Assembly: GCA_963550915.1 (NCBI GenBank)
Contig: CAUVEB010000006.1
Coordinates: 1 to 64,000 of the forward strand
Source of the DNA: Caviibacter sp963550915
GTDB taxonomy: Bacteria > Fusobacteriota > Fusobacteriia > Fusobacteriales > Leptotrichiaceae
DNA length: 64,000 nucleotides
Direction: 5' to 3'
In this document: positions 9,535-17,440 of the stretch, piece by piece
How the letters are laid out: each line of letters opens with the position of its first letter
How positions within the stretch are numbered: the stretch's first letter is position 1
Notes under the pieces: model-generated
Told to the model about the DNA's origin: nothing
Database searches by the model: none
Seen by the model: only the letters and a program-made list of their open reading frames with translations
Translations under genes and position numbers: made by a program

Positions 9535-10130
9535 TGGCATTTTTAGATGAAAATATAAAAGGACAATTAAAACAATATTTTTCATATATAAATGAAAGTG
9601 TTAGTTTTAACTTTAAATATACTGATAATGACAAGGGTAAAGAAATAAAAGGATTTTTAGAAGAGATTGTTGAACTATCTGAAAATTTAACTCTTATTAT
9701 AGATGATAGTTTAGAATATAGAGAAAATTCATTTGAAATATATTTTAAAAACAAGGCTACAGGAATGGTATTTTCAGGAATACCAAGTGGACACGAGTTT
9801 AATAGTTTTATACTGGCAATATTATCTTTATTTGGTTTAGGTAATAAGCTTACAGAAGAACAAAAAGAAAAAGTAAGTAGTATAAAAGATAAAAAATACA
9901 TTGAAGTATTTATAACATTATCATGTACTTTATGTCCTGAAGTAGTTCAGGGACTAAATCTTATAGCACTAAATAATGAAAATATAGTTTCAAATATGAT
10001 AGATGGAAATTGCTATATACAAGAAATGACAGAAAAGAAAATATCTGTATCACCGACTATTTATGTTAATGGTGAGTTTGTAACATCAGGAAAACAATCA
10101 ATTGATAATTTAATTGATATTTTAAAATAA
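9534..10130 (+). CDS. Stand-alone AhpF N-terminal (double thioredoxin-fold) domain
   Basis: A 198-residue protein matching only the first about 195 residues of AhpF, the tandem thioredoxin-fold domain that reduces AhpC. The second fold has the redox motif SCTLCPEVVQGLNL (family form SCHNCPDVVQ), the IDG and the cis-Pro region. The FAD/NADPH reductase part of AhpF is absent: a stop codon and then a terminator hairpin follow. Translation is coupled to ahpC by a one-base overlap. The inferred role is to pass electrons from a separate thioredoxin-reductase-like flavoprotein to AhpC. Both redox cysteines are retained, so it is not a dead fragment. Confidence 0.85.
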   Translation: MAFLDENIKGQLKQYFSYINESVSFNFKYTDNDKGKEIKGFLEEIVELSENLTLIIDDSLEYRENSFEIYFKNKATGMVFSGIPSGHEFNSFILAILSLFGLGNKLTEEQKEKVSSIKDKKYIEVFITLSCTLCPEVVQGLNLIALNNENIVSNMIDGNCYIQEMTEKKISVSPTIYVNGEFVTSGKQSIDNLIDILK

Positions 10131-10174
10131 ATAATTAACAAACTTTAAAAAGTAAAATAACAGATAATTAATAG

Positions 10175-10231
10175 ATATCAACCTTCAAAAATTAGGTATT
10201 AATTCTAATTGGTAGAGGTTGATATTTTTTA
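10175..10231 (+). terminator. Rho-independent terminator after the ahpC unit
   Basis: The 10-bp stem ATATCAACCT/AGGTTGATAT (10175-10184 with 10216-10225) is followed by TTTTTT. The 31-base loop holds a second small stem, AATTAG/CTAATT. It ends the long 205-10130 transcription run. Confidence 0.75.
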
Positions 10232-10242
10232 TTTGTTAAATA

Positions 10243-10270
10243 TTGACTTTATTATAATTTGGGGTATAAC
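10243..10270 (+). promoter_or_regulatory. Promoter of the ferric-type ABC transporter operon
   Basis: TTGACT (10243-10248), a 16-bp spacer and TATAAC (10265-10270), 35 bp upstream of the binding-protein start codon. I could not make out a convincing Fur box. Confidence 0.6.
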
Positions 10271-10304
10271 TTTATTGTAATGAATAAAAACTGGAGGATT
10301 AAAT

Positions 10305-11327
10305 ATGAAAAAATTATTTGCAATGGTAGCATTAGCATTTACTGTATTTTCTTGTGGTTTTGGATCAAGTGAAAAACAACAAGAAAAATTAACTTTTTAT
10401 GCAGGATTACAAGAAGATCACGCAGCTATGATAGCTGAAAGATTCCAAAAAGAAACAGGAATACAAACTGAATTTGTAAGACTTAGTAGTGGAGAAACAC
10501 TTGCAAGACTTAAAGCTGAAAGAGATAATATGACAGCTTCAGTATGGTATGGAGGACCTGTAGACGGAATAGTAGCAGCAAATGAAGAAGGTCTTATAGA
10601 AGCATACATTTCACCAGAAGCTAAAAATATAAAAGAAGAATTTAAAGAACCTAATGGTGTATGGACAGGAATATATGTTGGATATTTAGGATTTGTTGGA
10701 AATGAAAAAATATTAAAAGAAAAAGGTATTGAAATGCCTAAATCATGGGCTGACTTATTAAAACCTGAATATAAAGGAGAAATAGTTGTAGCTCACCCAG
10801 GTTCATCAGGAACAGCATATACAATGTTAGCAACAATGGTTCAAATGATGGGAGAAGAACAAGGACTTGAATATCTTAAAAAATTAAATGGTCAAATTAG
10901 ACAATATACTAAATCAGGAACAGCACCAGGTAGAATGACTGGTATGGGAGAAACAACAGTAGGAATTACATTCTTACATGACGGTATAAAATATAAAAAA
11001 GAAGGATATTCAGATTTAATATTTGCATCACCATCAGAAGGAACAGGATATGAAATAGGTGGAGTTGCACTTCTTAAAAATGCACCAAATTCTGAAGCAG
11101 CTAAGAAATTTATTGACTGGGTACTAAAAGCTGAAACACAAGATTTAGGTAAAACAGTTGGTTCATTCCAATTTTTAACTAACGTAAACGCTACAAACCC
11201 TGAAGAAGCAAAAGAAATAGCAAATACAAAATTAATTAAATATGATTTTGATTGGGCTGGAAAAAACAAGAAGAGATTAGTTGATGAATTTACAAAGAAA
11301 ACAAACGCACAAGCCCCTAAGAAATAG
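10305..11327 (+). CDS. ABC transporter substrate-binding lipoprotein (ferric/AfuA type)
   Basis: A 340-residue extracytoplasmic binding protein. Residues 1-17 are a lipoprotein signal peptide ending in a lipobox (VFSC), so the mature protein is lipid-anchored at Cys17. The rest is a type-2 periplasmic binding fold of the FbpA/FutA/AfuA group (FYAGLQEDHAAMIAERF; SWADLLKPEYKGEI; PGSSGTAYTML). The tandem tyrosines typical of true iron binders are not evident. A hexose-phosphate (AfuA) or phosphonate substrate is therefore possible as well as iron. It is first gene of an operon with its permease and ATPase. Confidence 0.82.
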   Translation: MKKLFAMVALAFTVFSCGFGSSEKQQEKLTFYAGLQEDHAAMIAERFQKETGIQTEFVRLSSGETLARLKAERDNMTASVWYGGPVDGIVAANEEGLIEAYISPEAKNIKEEFKEPNGVWTGIYVGYLGFVGNEKILKEKGIEMPKSWADLLKPEYKGEIVVAHPGSSGTAYTMLATMVQMMGEEQGLEYLKKLNGQIRQYTKSGTAPGRMTGMGETTVGITFLHDGIKYKKEGYSDLIFASPSEGTGYEIGGVALLKNAPNSEAAKKFIDWVLKAETQDLGKTVGSFQFLTNVNATNPEEAKEIANTKLIKYDFDWAGKNKKRLVDEFTKKTNAQAPKK

Positions 11328-11331
11328 GAAG

Positions 11332-11359
11332 AACGTCCACTTTTATAGTGGATGTTTTG
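11332..11359 (+). terminator. Hairpin between binding-protein and permease genes (attenuator or 3' stabiliser)
   Basis: The 9-bp stem AACGTCCAC/GTGGATGTT (one G-U pair, 7-base loop; 11332-11340 with 11348-11356) ends in TTTTG. It sits directly between the binding-protein stop and the permease ribosome binding site, the usual place for a partial terminator that makes the binding protein more abundant than the permease. Confidence 0.55.
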
Positions 11360-11372
11360 TGTAGGAGGAATA

Positions 11373-13085
11373 ATGGACAATTTTAAATTTAGACTTAAAG
11401 AAGAAATGAAAAACCTCTTTAAAATAGCACATGATCCGACTTTATTAATTACTATTATTTTTTCAATAGTAGTAGTTAGCTTTTTTATATTAGTACCAGT
11501 ATATAACGTGTTTAAAGAAAGTTTAACTGTCGGAAATGGAATATATGGATTTGCAAATTATATAGAATCTTTTAAAAGCGAAGGTAATCTTAAAATAATA
11601 GTTAATACCCTAGTACTTGGTATTACAACAGGATTAATTTCACTTATAGTAGGATTTTTCTTTGCATATATAGCAGTATATATTAAAGTTAAAGGAAAAA
11701 GAATATTTGACTTTATAGCACTACTTCCAATAATATCACCACCATTTGTTGTTGCATTATCAGCAATACTATTATTTGGAAGACAAGGTATAATAACAAG
11801 AAAATTACTTGGACTTACAAATTTTGAAATATATGGATTTTGGGGATTAGTTTTAGTACAAGTACTTAGCTTTTTTCCAATAGCATACTTAATGTTAGTT
11901 GGACTTTTACAAATGATAGATCCATCTGTTGAAGAGGCTGCACAATCATTAGGAGCTACAAGATTTAAAGTATTTATGACTGTAACTTTACCATTAATGG
12001 TTCCTGGTATGGCAAATGCATTTTTACTTGTGTTTATACAATCTTTAGCAGATTATGCAAACCCTTTTGTTATAGGTGGTCAATTTACAACAATAGCTGT
12101 TAAAATTTTCCAAGAAGGTGTTGGAAACTATGAGCTTGGAGTTGCAACAGCACTATCAGTTATACTTCTAACAATATCAATATCTATGTTTACACTTCAA
12201 AGATATTATGTTGAGAAAAAATCTTATGTTACTGTAACAGGTAAAGCATCAAGAGATAGAGAGTTAATAGATAGTCCTAAAATTGTAATACCAGTGTTTA
12301 TTACTCTTATTATACTAACTACATTTATAATAACAATGTATGCATTAATTCCAATAAGTTCATTTGTTAAATTATTTGGACAAGATAATACCCTAACTTT
12401 ATATCATTATAAAGAAATATTTAGATTTTCTAATCGTGTACAACCAATAGTAGCTACAACACAACTTGCATTAATTGCAACTGTAATAGCTTCATTATTT
12501 TCAATGATTATTGCATTTTTAATTGTTAGAAAGAAATTTATAGGTAAAACATTTATAGAATTTAGTGTTATGATAGGACTTGCTATACCTGGTACTATAA
12601 TAGGTATAGGATATGCAATAAGTTACAATAAAAAATACTTATTACCATTTACAGATATACCTTTAGTTCCAACCCTTACAGGTACAGGATTTATAATAAT
12701 AATGGCATTTATAATAAGATCATTACCTGTAGGAGTAAGATCAGGAATATCAGCATTACAACAAATAGATCCGTCAATTGAAGAGGCATCTGCTATACTT
12801 GGAGCATCAAGTAGACAAACATTCTTTAAGATAACTATACCTATGATAAAAGAAGCATTTTTAAGTGGACTTATATATAGCTTTGCAAGAGGAATGACAT
12901 TAGTAAGTACAGTAGTATTTTTAATATCTGCTAACTGGAAATTACTAACGCCTGCAATAATGGATCATATAGATCAAGGAAGAATTGGACTTGCTACGGC
13001 ATATTGTACAATACTTATTATAATAGTATCTGTATTTATGATAATAATGAAACTTATAATAAAATTATTATCATCTAAAAAATAA
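11373..13085 (+). CDS. Ferric-type ABC transporter permease (fused double-domain, FbpB/AfuB type)
   Basis: A 570-residue inner-membrane protein made of two consecutive binding-protein-dependent permease domains, about 12 membrane segments in all. Each half carries an EAA loop: VEEAAQSLGATRFKVFMTVTL (about 189-209) and IEEASAILGASSRQTFFKITI (about 468-488). These contact the ATPase. Fused permeases are the rule in the ferric/AfuB family. I use ATG 11373, with AGGAGG at 11363-11368; an upstream ATG at 11352 lies inside the attenuator hairpin. Confidence 0.87.
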   Translation: MDNFKFRLKEEMKNLFKIAHDPTLLITIIFSIVVVSFFILVPVYNVFKESLTVGNGIYGFANYIESFKSEGNLKIIVNTLVLGITTGLISLIVGFFFAYIAVYIKVKGKRIFDFIALLPIISPPFVVALSAILLFGRQGIITRKLLGLTNFEIYGFWGLVLVQVLSFFPIAYLMLVGLLQMIDPSVEEAAQSLGATRFKVFMTVTLPLMVPGMANAFLLVFIQSLADYANPFVIGGQFTTIAVKIFQEGVGNYELGVATALSVILLTISISMFTLQRYYVEKKSYVTVTGKASRDRELIDSPKIVIPVFITLIILTTFIITMYALIPISSFVKLFGQDNTLTLYHYKEIFRFSNRVQPIVATTQLALIATVIASLFSMIIAFLIVRKKFIGKTFIEFSVMIGLAIPGTIIGIGYAISYNKKYLLPFTDIPLVPTLTGTGFIIIMAFIIRSLPVGVRSGISALQQIDPSIEEASAILGASSRQTFFKITIPMIKEAFLSGLIYSFARGMTLVSTVVFLISANWKLLTPAIMDHIDQGRIGLATAYCTILIIIVSVFMIIMKLIIKLLSSKK

Positions 13086-13102
13086 TTACAGGAGAGCAAG
13101 AA

Positions 13103-14167
13103 ATGGCAAAAAATATAAAATTAGATATATGTAAATTAACAAAAATATTTACCCCAAAAGGTAGAACTGTAAAAGCAGTAGATGATGTAAACCTACAAAT
13201 AGAAGAAGGGGAATTTGTTTGTCTTTTAGGACCATCTGGTTGTGGTAAGACAACAACACTTCGTATGATAGCAGGGTTTGAAATACCAACAAGTGGTAGC
13301 ATAATTATGAATGGAAAAGATATAGCATATTTAACACCTGATAAAAGAGGTATATCAATGGTGTTCCAAAACTACGCACTATTTCCTCATATGAATGTAT
13401 ACGATAATATTGCATACGGATTAAAATTACAAAAAAGACCTAAAGAGGAGATACAAGAACGTGTTGCAAATATATTAAAAATTATGAAAATGGAAGAATT
13501 TGCAGACAGAGTTCCATCTCAAATGTCAGGAGGACAACAACAAAGAGTTTCGCTTGCAAGAGCTCTAATAATGAACTCAGAAGTACTTTTATTTGATGAA
13601 CCATTATCAAACCTTGATGCTAAATTAAGACTTCATATGAGAGATGAAATTAGAAAATTACAACAAGAAGTTGGTATTACATCAATATATGTAACTCATG
13701 ACCAAGCAGAAGCAATGGCTTTATCTGATAAGATAGTTATTATGAAAGACGGTAAAATAATACAAGTTGGAAGTCCAAAAGAAATTTACCAAAAACCAAA
13801 TAGTGAATTTGTTGCTAAATTTATAGGAAGAGCAAATATAATAGATGCATATGTAAAAGAAAAGTTTGAAGATAAAACTAAGATAAATATACTTGGTGTA
13901 GACTATATTGTAAACGAAAAAATTGAATATGATATAGATGAAAAATGCCAAGTAGTTATAAGACCAGAATCTATTATATTTAATTCTAATAACCACACTT
14001 TAAAAGTTGTAAAGAGTGTATTTATGGGTGAAAATCACGAATATGAAGTTGAAGCATCTGGAAGTATAATAGAAATAATATTAAATAATCCACACGGAAA
14101 AGAAATTAAAAATGTAGGTGAAAACTTAACATTTGGATTTGATGAGGACTCTATACATATACTATGA
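13103..14167 (+). CDS. ABC transporter ATP-binding protein (AfuC/PotA type)
   Basis: A 354-residue ATPase with Walker A GPSGCGKTT (about 43-51), the signature MSGGQQQRVSLARAL, Walker B LLFDEPLSNLDAKL and the H-loop VTHDQAEAM. A C-terminal TOBE/MOI domain follows (about 240-354), typical of the iron/polyamine/spermidine ATPase group. It energises the permease encoded just upstream. It overlaps the MgtC-like gene by four bases (ATGA). Confidence 0.9.
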   Translation: MAKNIKLDICKLTKIFTPKGRTVKAVDDVNLQIEEGEFVCLLGPSGCGKTTTLRMIAGFEIPTSGSIIMNGKDIAYLTPDKRGISMVFQNYALFPHMNVYDNIAYGLKLQKRPKEEIQERVANILKIMKMEEFADRVPSQMSGGQQQRVSLARALIMNSEVLLFDEPLSNLDAKLRLHMRDEIRKLQQEVGITSIYVTHDQAEAMALSDKIVIMKDGKIIQVGSPKEIYQKPNSEFVAKFIGRANIIDAYVKEKFEDKTKINILGVDYIVNEKIEYDIDEKCQVVIRPESIIFNSNNHTLKVVKSVFMGENHEYEVEASGSIIEIILNNPHGKEIKNVGENLTFGFDEDSIHIL

Positions 14168-14814
14168 TAAGTAATTATGAGTTTGTATTTAGAATTGTAA
14201 TTTCAGCATTATGTGGTAGTGCAATAGGCTATGAAAGAACAAACAGAAATAAAGGAGCAGGTATAAGAACACACGCTATTGTAGCTTTAGCCTCAGCACT
14301 TATGATGATAATTTCTAAATATAGTTTTTCAGATGTGGGTAATTATGATGCATCAAGGGTCGCATCACAAATAGTAAGTGGTGTAGGATTTTTAGGTGCA
14401 GGTTTAATATTTGTAAGAAATAATAGTATAATATCAGGACTTACAACAGCAGCAGGTATATGGGGAACATCAGGTGTAGGAATGGCAATAGGTAGTGGAC
14501 AATATTTTATTGGTGTATTTTCTACTTTACTTATAGTTTCAATACAAATATACTTTCATAAAAATAATTTCTTTACAAAAGGTGAAGGGTATAGATACAA
14601 ACTTTACTTAAAAATAATAAATATGGATTCATACTCAAAAATAAAAGGAACTATAGTAAAATCAATGCAAATTGAAGCACTTAGTATAAAAAAACACATG
14701 GATACTACAGTTGATATTGAAATTGATATCCTAATAAAAGATTCATATAAGAGGTTTGAAGTTTTAGAAGAACTTATGAAATCTGAATATGTTATTGACG
14801 GTTATTGGGAGTAA
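14164..14814 (+). CDS. MgtC/SapB-family membrane protein
   Basis: A 216-residue protein. The first about 125 residues hold four or five membrane segments with the MgtC signatures GSAIGYERTNRNKGAGIRTHAIVALASAL and VGFLGAGLIF, followed by a soluble C-terminal domain (about 140-216). MgtC-like proteins modulate magnesium homeostasis or F-type ATPase activity; the exact role here is unknown. It is the last gene of the ABC operon by ATGA overlap, which could link it to metal uptake. Confidence 0.82.
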   Translation: MISNYEFVFRIVISALCGSAIGYERTNRNKGAGIRTHAIVALASALMMIISKYSFSDVGNYDASRVASQIVSGVGFLGAGLIFVRNNSIISGLTTAAGIWGTSGVGMAIGSGQYFIGVFSTLLIVSIQIYFHKNNFFTKGEGYRYKLYLKIINMDSYSKIKGTIVKSMQIEALSIKKHMDTTVDIEIDILIKDSYKRFEVLEELMKSEYVIDGYWE

Positions 14815-14821
14815 AAAGTAC

Positions 14822-14850
14822 TTGAAAAAATTTTTATTATACTGTATCAT
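14822..14850 (+). promoter_or_regulatory. Promoter of the metNIQ leader
   Basis: TTGAAA (14822-14827), a 17-bp spacer and an extended -10 TGTATCAT (box TATCAT 14845-14850). Transcription would begin near 14857, giving an untranslated leader of about 170 bases before metN. Confidence 0.65.
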
Positions 14851-14884
14851 ATACTAAATGATGAAATAAATTGGAGAGATATAT

Positions 14885-14932
14885 ATGAAATTTACAATTA
14901 CGATGATGATGCACATGTTATTTAGCTTGTAG
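14885..14932 (+). CDS. Met-rich leader peptide of metNIQ
   Basis: A 15-codon open frame, MKFTITMMMHMLFSL, ending in TAG at 14930. GGAGAG (14873-14878) lies 6 bases upstream of its ATG. Codons 7, 8, 9 and 11 are AUG. Four internal Met codons in five positions, directly upstream of a methionine importer, match the logic of the thr, his and phe leader peptides, whose regulatory codons are those of the pathway's amino acid. It lies inside an RNA that can fold into terminator and antiterminator forms (see the attenuator entry). The peptide itself is probably without function; the act of translating it is the sensor. Confidence 0.75.
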   Translation: MKFTITMMMHMLFSL

Positions 14933-15010
14933 TCAGCATAATGGCACAAGCTGATTTGCGTGTGCCACTGTAATTGTAAGTTTACAATCAGGCACACAGC
15001 CTGATTTTTT
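14888..15010 (+). promoter_or_regulatory. Candidate methionine-responsive transcription attenuator
   Basis: Complementary segments read from the sequence:
- a, 14888-14901, pairs with d, 14970-14983 (14 bp, one G-U).
- b, TGGCACA 14942-14948, pairs with c, TGTGCCA 14961-14967.
- c/d can instead pair with e: GTGTGCC 14960-14966 with GGCACAC 14991-14997, and ATTGTA 14973-14978 with TACAAT 14983-14988.
- e pairs with f as a terminator: AATCAGGC 14986-14993 with GCCTGATT 14999-15006, then a T run to 15010.
The a:d plus b:c fold leaves e free to terminate. A ribosome stalled on the Met codons (14903-14917) would mask a, free c/d and favour antitermination. No S-box or T-box motif is visible. Confidence 0.7.
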
Positions 15011-15027
15011 ATTTAGGAAGGGAAGAT

Positions 15028-15987
15028 ATGATAAAGCTGTATAATTTAAAGAAAAGTTTTGATGATAAAGTAGTTTTAAAAAATATTAATCTTAATATAG
15101 AAAAGGGAGAAATATTTGGTATAGTTGGATTATCAGGAGCTGGTAAATCAACATTAATTAGAATGTTAAACTTACTTGAAAAACCTGATAGTGGAGAAAT
15201 AATTGTTGACGGTAAAAATATACTTAAGTTTAATGATAAAAATTTAAGAGATTATAGAAAAAAGACATCAATGATATTTCAAAGTTTTAACTTATTATCA
15301 TCAAGAACAGTACTTGAAAATGTCTTATTACCACTAGAATTAGACGGTAAAAAAGATATAAAAAAAGTAGAAGAAGTTTTAAAATTAGTTGAATTATATG
15401 ATAAAAAAGATAGCTATATAAATAAGTTAAGTGGAGGTCAAAAGCAAAGAGTTGCAATTGCAAGAGCTTTAGTTACAGAACCTACAATATTATTATCTGA
15501 TGAATCAACATCAGCACTTGATCCAATAATATCATCAAGTATTTTAGATCTACTTAAAAAGATTAATAAACAATTAGGTATAACTATAGTATTAATTACA
15601 CATCAAATGGAAGTAATAAAGAAAATGTGTGATAGAATTGCAGTTATACAAAATGGGGAAATAATTGAAAGTGGTAATACAAAAGATATATTCTTAAGAC
15701 CTACAAATGAATTTACAAGACATTTAATAAGCTCACTAAATGAAGAAGAAGATAGTAAGAAGTCTTGGATATTACATTTCTTAGGAACGGATGCCAATAA
15801 ATCATATATATCAGAAGCCTCAAAACTTTTTGGAGTAAATATAAATATATTAGGTGGTAATATATATACACTAGCAAATGGTGAAAAAGTAGGATATCTA
15901 AGAGTACAATTTGAAGCCAAAAATACTGATGATATAGTTAAGTGGTTTAAAGATAATATGATAGAAGTGGAGGAAATAAATGCTTAA
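15028..15987 (+). CDS. metN: Methionine ABC importer ATP-binding protein MetN
   Basis: A 319-residue ATPase with Walker A GLSGAGKST (about 34-42), the signature LSGGQKQRVAIARAL, Walker B ILLSDESTSALD and THQM switch. A C-terminal NIL (ferredoxin-like) regulatory domain follows (about 240-319; KSYISEASKLFGVNINILGG), which in MetN binds methionine and inhibits transport. The neighbours metI and metQ confirm the assignment. It starts 18 bases after the T run of the leader terminator and overlaps metI by 8 bases. Confidence 0.95.
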   Translation: MIKLYNLKKSFDDKVVLKNINLNIEKGEIFGIVGLSGAGKSTLIRMLNLLEKPDSGEIIVDGKNILKFNDKNLRDYRKKTSMIFQSFNLLSSRTVLENVLLPLELDGKKDIKKVEEVLKLVELYDKKDSYINKLSGGQKQRVAIARALVTEPTILLSDESTSALDPIISSSILDLLKKINKQLGITIVLITHQMEVIKKMCDRIAVIQNGEIIESGNTKDIFLRPTNEFTRHLISSLNEEEDSKKSWILHFLGTDANKSYISEASKLFGVNINILGGNIYTLANGEKVGYLRVQFEAKNTDDIVKWFKDNMIEVEEINA

Positions 15988-16621
15988 ATCAATAATTGAA
16001 ACTTTATATATGCTTTTTTCTTCAATGTTTTTTGCAAGTATAATAGGAATACCAATAGGTATTGTACTAGTACTTACAAAAAAAGGTGGATTAAAAGAAA
16101 ATAGATTTTATCATAAAATACTTGATATATTAATAATTAATTTAACAAGATCAATACCTTTTGTTATATTAATAGTCCTTCTTATACCACTATCAAGACT
16201 TATAGTACATAAATCATATGGAACTAGTGCCTTTATAATCCCGTTATCAATAGCAACAGCACCATTTATAGCAAGAATAATTGAAAGCTCATTAAATGAA
16301 GTAGAATATGGTTTAATTGAAATGGGGTTATCAATTGGAGCTAGTACAAAAGATATAGTATTTAAAATTTTAATACCTGAAGCAATGCCAAGTATAGTAA
16401 ATGGACTAACTCTAACTTTAATATCACTTGTTGCATACACAGCAATAGCTGGTATAGTTGGTGGTGGAGGACTTGGAAGTCTTGCAATAATTGAAGGATA
16501 TCAAAGAGGTAATAAAGAATTAATGTATAAATCAACAATAATAATTATTCTTATAGTACAAATTATACAATTTATAGGTACAAGAATAGTAAGAAATATT
16601 GAAAATACAAGGGGGAAATAG
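15980..16621 (+). CDS. metI: Methionine ABC importer permease MetI
   Basis: A 213-residue inner-membrane permease with five predicted membrane segments and the EAA-type loop LIEMGLSIGASTKDIVFKILIPEAMPS that docks on MetN. The length matches MetI. A strong GGAGG precedes the ATG inside the end of metN. The metQ start follows the stop codon by one base. Confidence 0.94.
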   Translation: MLKSIIETLYMLFSSMFFASIIGIPIGIVLVLTKKGGLKENRFYHKILDILIINLTRSIPFVILIVLLIPLSRLIVHKSYGTSAFIIPLSIATAPFIARIIESSLNEVEYGLIEMGLSIGASTKDIVFKILIPEAMPSIVNGLTLTLISLVAYTAIAGIVGGGGLGSLAIIEGYQRGNKELMYKSTIIIILIVQIIQFIGTRIVRNIENTRGK

Positions 16622-16622
16622 G

Positions 16623-17405
16623 ATGAAAAAAATTTTAAAATATTTATTAGCAGTATTTTTGTTAATTATTGTATCTTGTGGTAAAAATGAAAATAGACTT
16701 GTAATAGGAGTATCACCAGTTCCACATAAAGAATTAATAGAGCTTGTAAAAGAAGACTTAAAAGAAAAAAATATAGATTTAGAAATAGTTGAATTTAATG
16801 ATTATGTTCAACCTAATCTTGCATTAAAAGACGGTAGTTTAGATGCAAACTTTTTCCAACATACACCATATATGAACTCATTTGCAAAAGAAAATAATAT
16901 GGAAATGGTAAGTGTAGGGGCAGTACATTTAGAACCACTAAAAATTTATGCTGATAAAATTAAAACATTAGATGAATTAGAACAAGGTGCAAAAGTATTA
17001 ATACCAAATGATCCTACAAACCGTGGAAGATCATTAATATTATTAGAAGTAGCTGGAATTATTAAGTTAAAAGATAGTAAAAAATTAGATTCTAATATAG
17101 ATGATATATTAGAAAATCCTAAAAATTTAGAAATAACAGCACTTAATGCAGAACAAATAGGTCCTAGACTTGATGAAGTAAGCATTGCTGTTATAAACAC
17201 AAATATTGCACTTGCAAGTAAAATTGATAAAAGTAAGGCAATATATGTTGAAAGTAAAGAATCACCTTATTCAAATATAGTGGCAGTATTAAAAGAAAAA
17301 GAAAATGATCCTAAAATATTAGAACTTATGAAAGCTTTACAATCAGAAAAAGTTAAAAAGTATATAGATGAAAAATATCAAGGTGAAATAGTTAGTGCAT
17401 TTTAA
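16623..17405 (+). CDS. metQ: Methionine-binding lipoprotein MetQ
   Basis: A 260-residue NlpA/MetQ-family binding protein. The signal peptide ends in a lipobox (LLIIVSC), with Cys18 as lipid anchor. The mature part has the family landmarks PHKELIELVK, DYVQPNLALKDGSLDANFFQHTPY, PNDPTNRGRSLILLE and VAVLKEKENDP. It binds Met (family members also D-Met) outside the membrane for MetNI. The ATG at 16623 follows GGGGGAAATAGG; an upstream ATG inside metI would spoil the signal peptide. Confidence 0.95.
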   Translation: MKKILKYLLAVFLLIIVSCGKNENRLVIGVSPVPHKELIELVKEDLKEKNIDLEIVEFNDYVQPNLALKDGSLDANFFQHTPYMNSFAKENNMEMVSVGAVHLEPLKIYADKIKTLDELEQGAKVLIPNDPTNRGRSLILLEVAGIIKLKDSKKLDSNIDDILENPKNLEITALNAEQIGPRLDEVSIAVINTNIALASKIDKSKAIYVESKESPYSNIVAVLKEKENDPKILELMKALQSEKVKKYIDEKYQGEIVSAF

Positions 17406-17411
17406 AAAAAT

Positions 17412-17440
17412 GGAGTTGTATTTAATACAACTCCTTTATT
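17412..17440. terminator. Bidirectional terminator between metQ and asnA
   Basis: The perfect 9-bp stem GGAGTTGTA/TACAACTCC (17412-17420 with 17426-17434) has T-rich runs on both sides, serving the converging metNIQ and asnA transcripts. Confidence 0.85.

Noticed and set aside
10305..14167. Firm assignment of the ABC importer to iron
   Set aside because: The binding protein belongs to the ferric-type superfamily but the iron-binding tyrosine pair is not evident and no Fur box was found, so only the transporter class is called.
14857..15027. SAM (S-box) riboswitch or methionine T-box upstream of metNIQ
   Set aside because: No S-box core motifs and no T-box sequence (AGGGTGGNACCGCG-like) are present; the leader is short and better explained by a translated Met-rich peptide with alternative hairpins.
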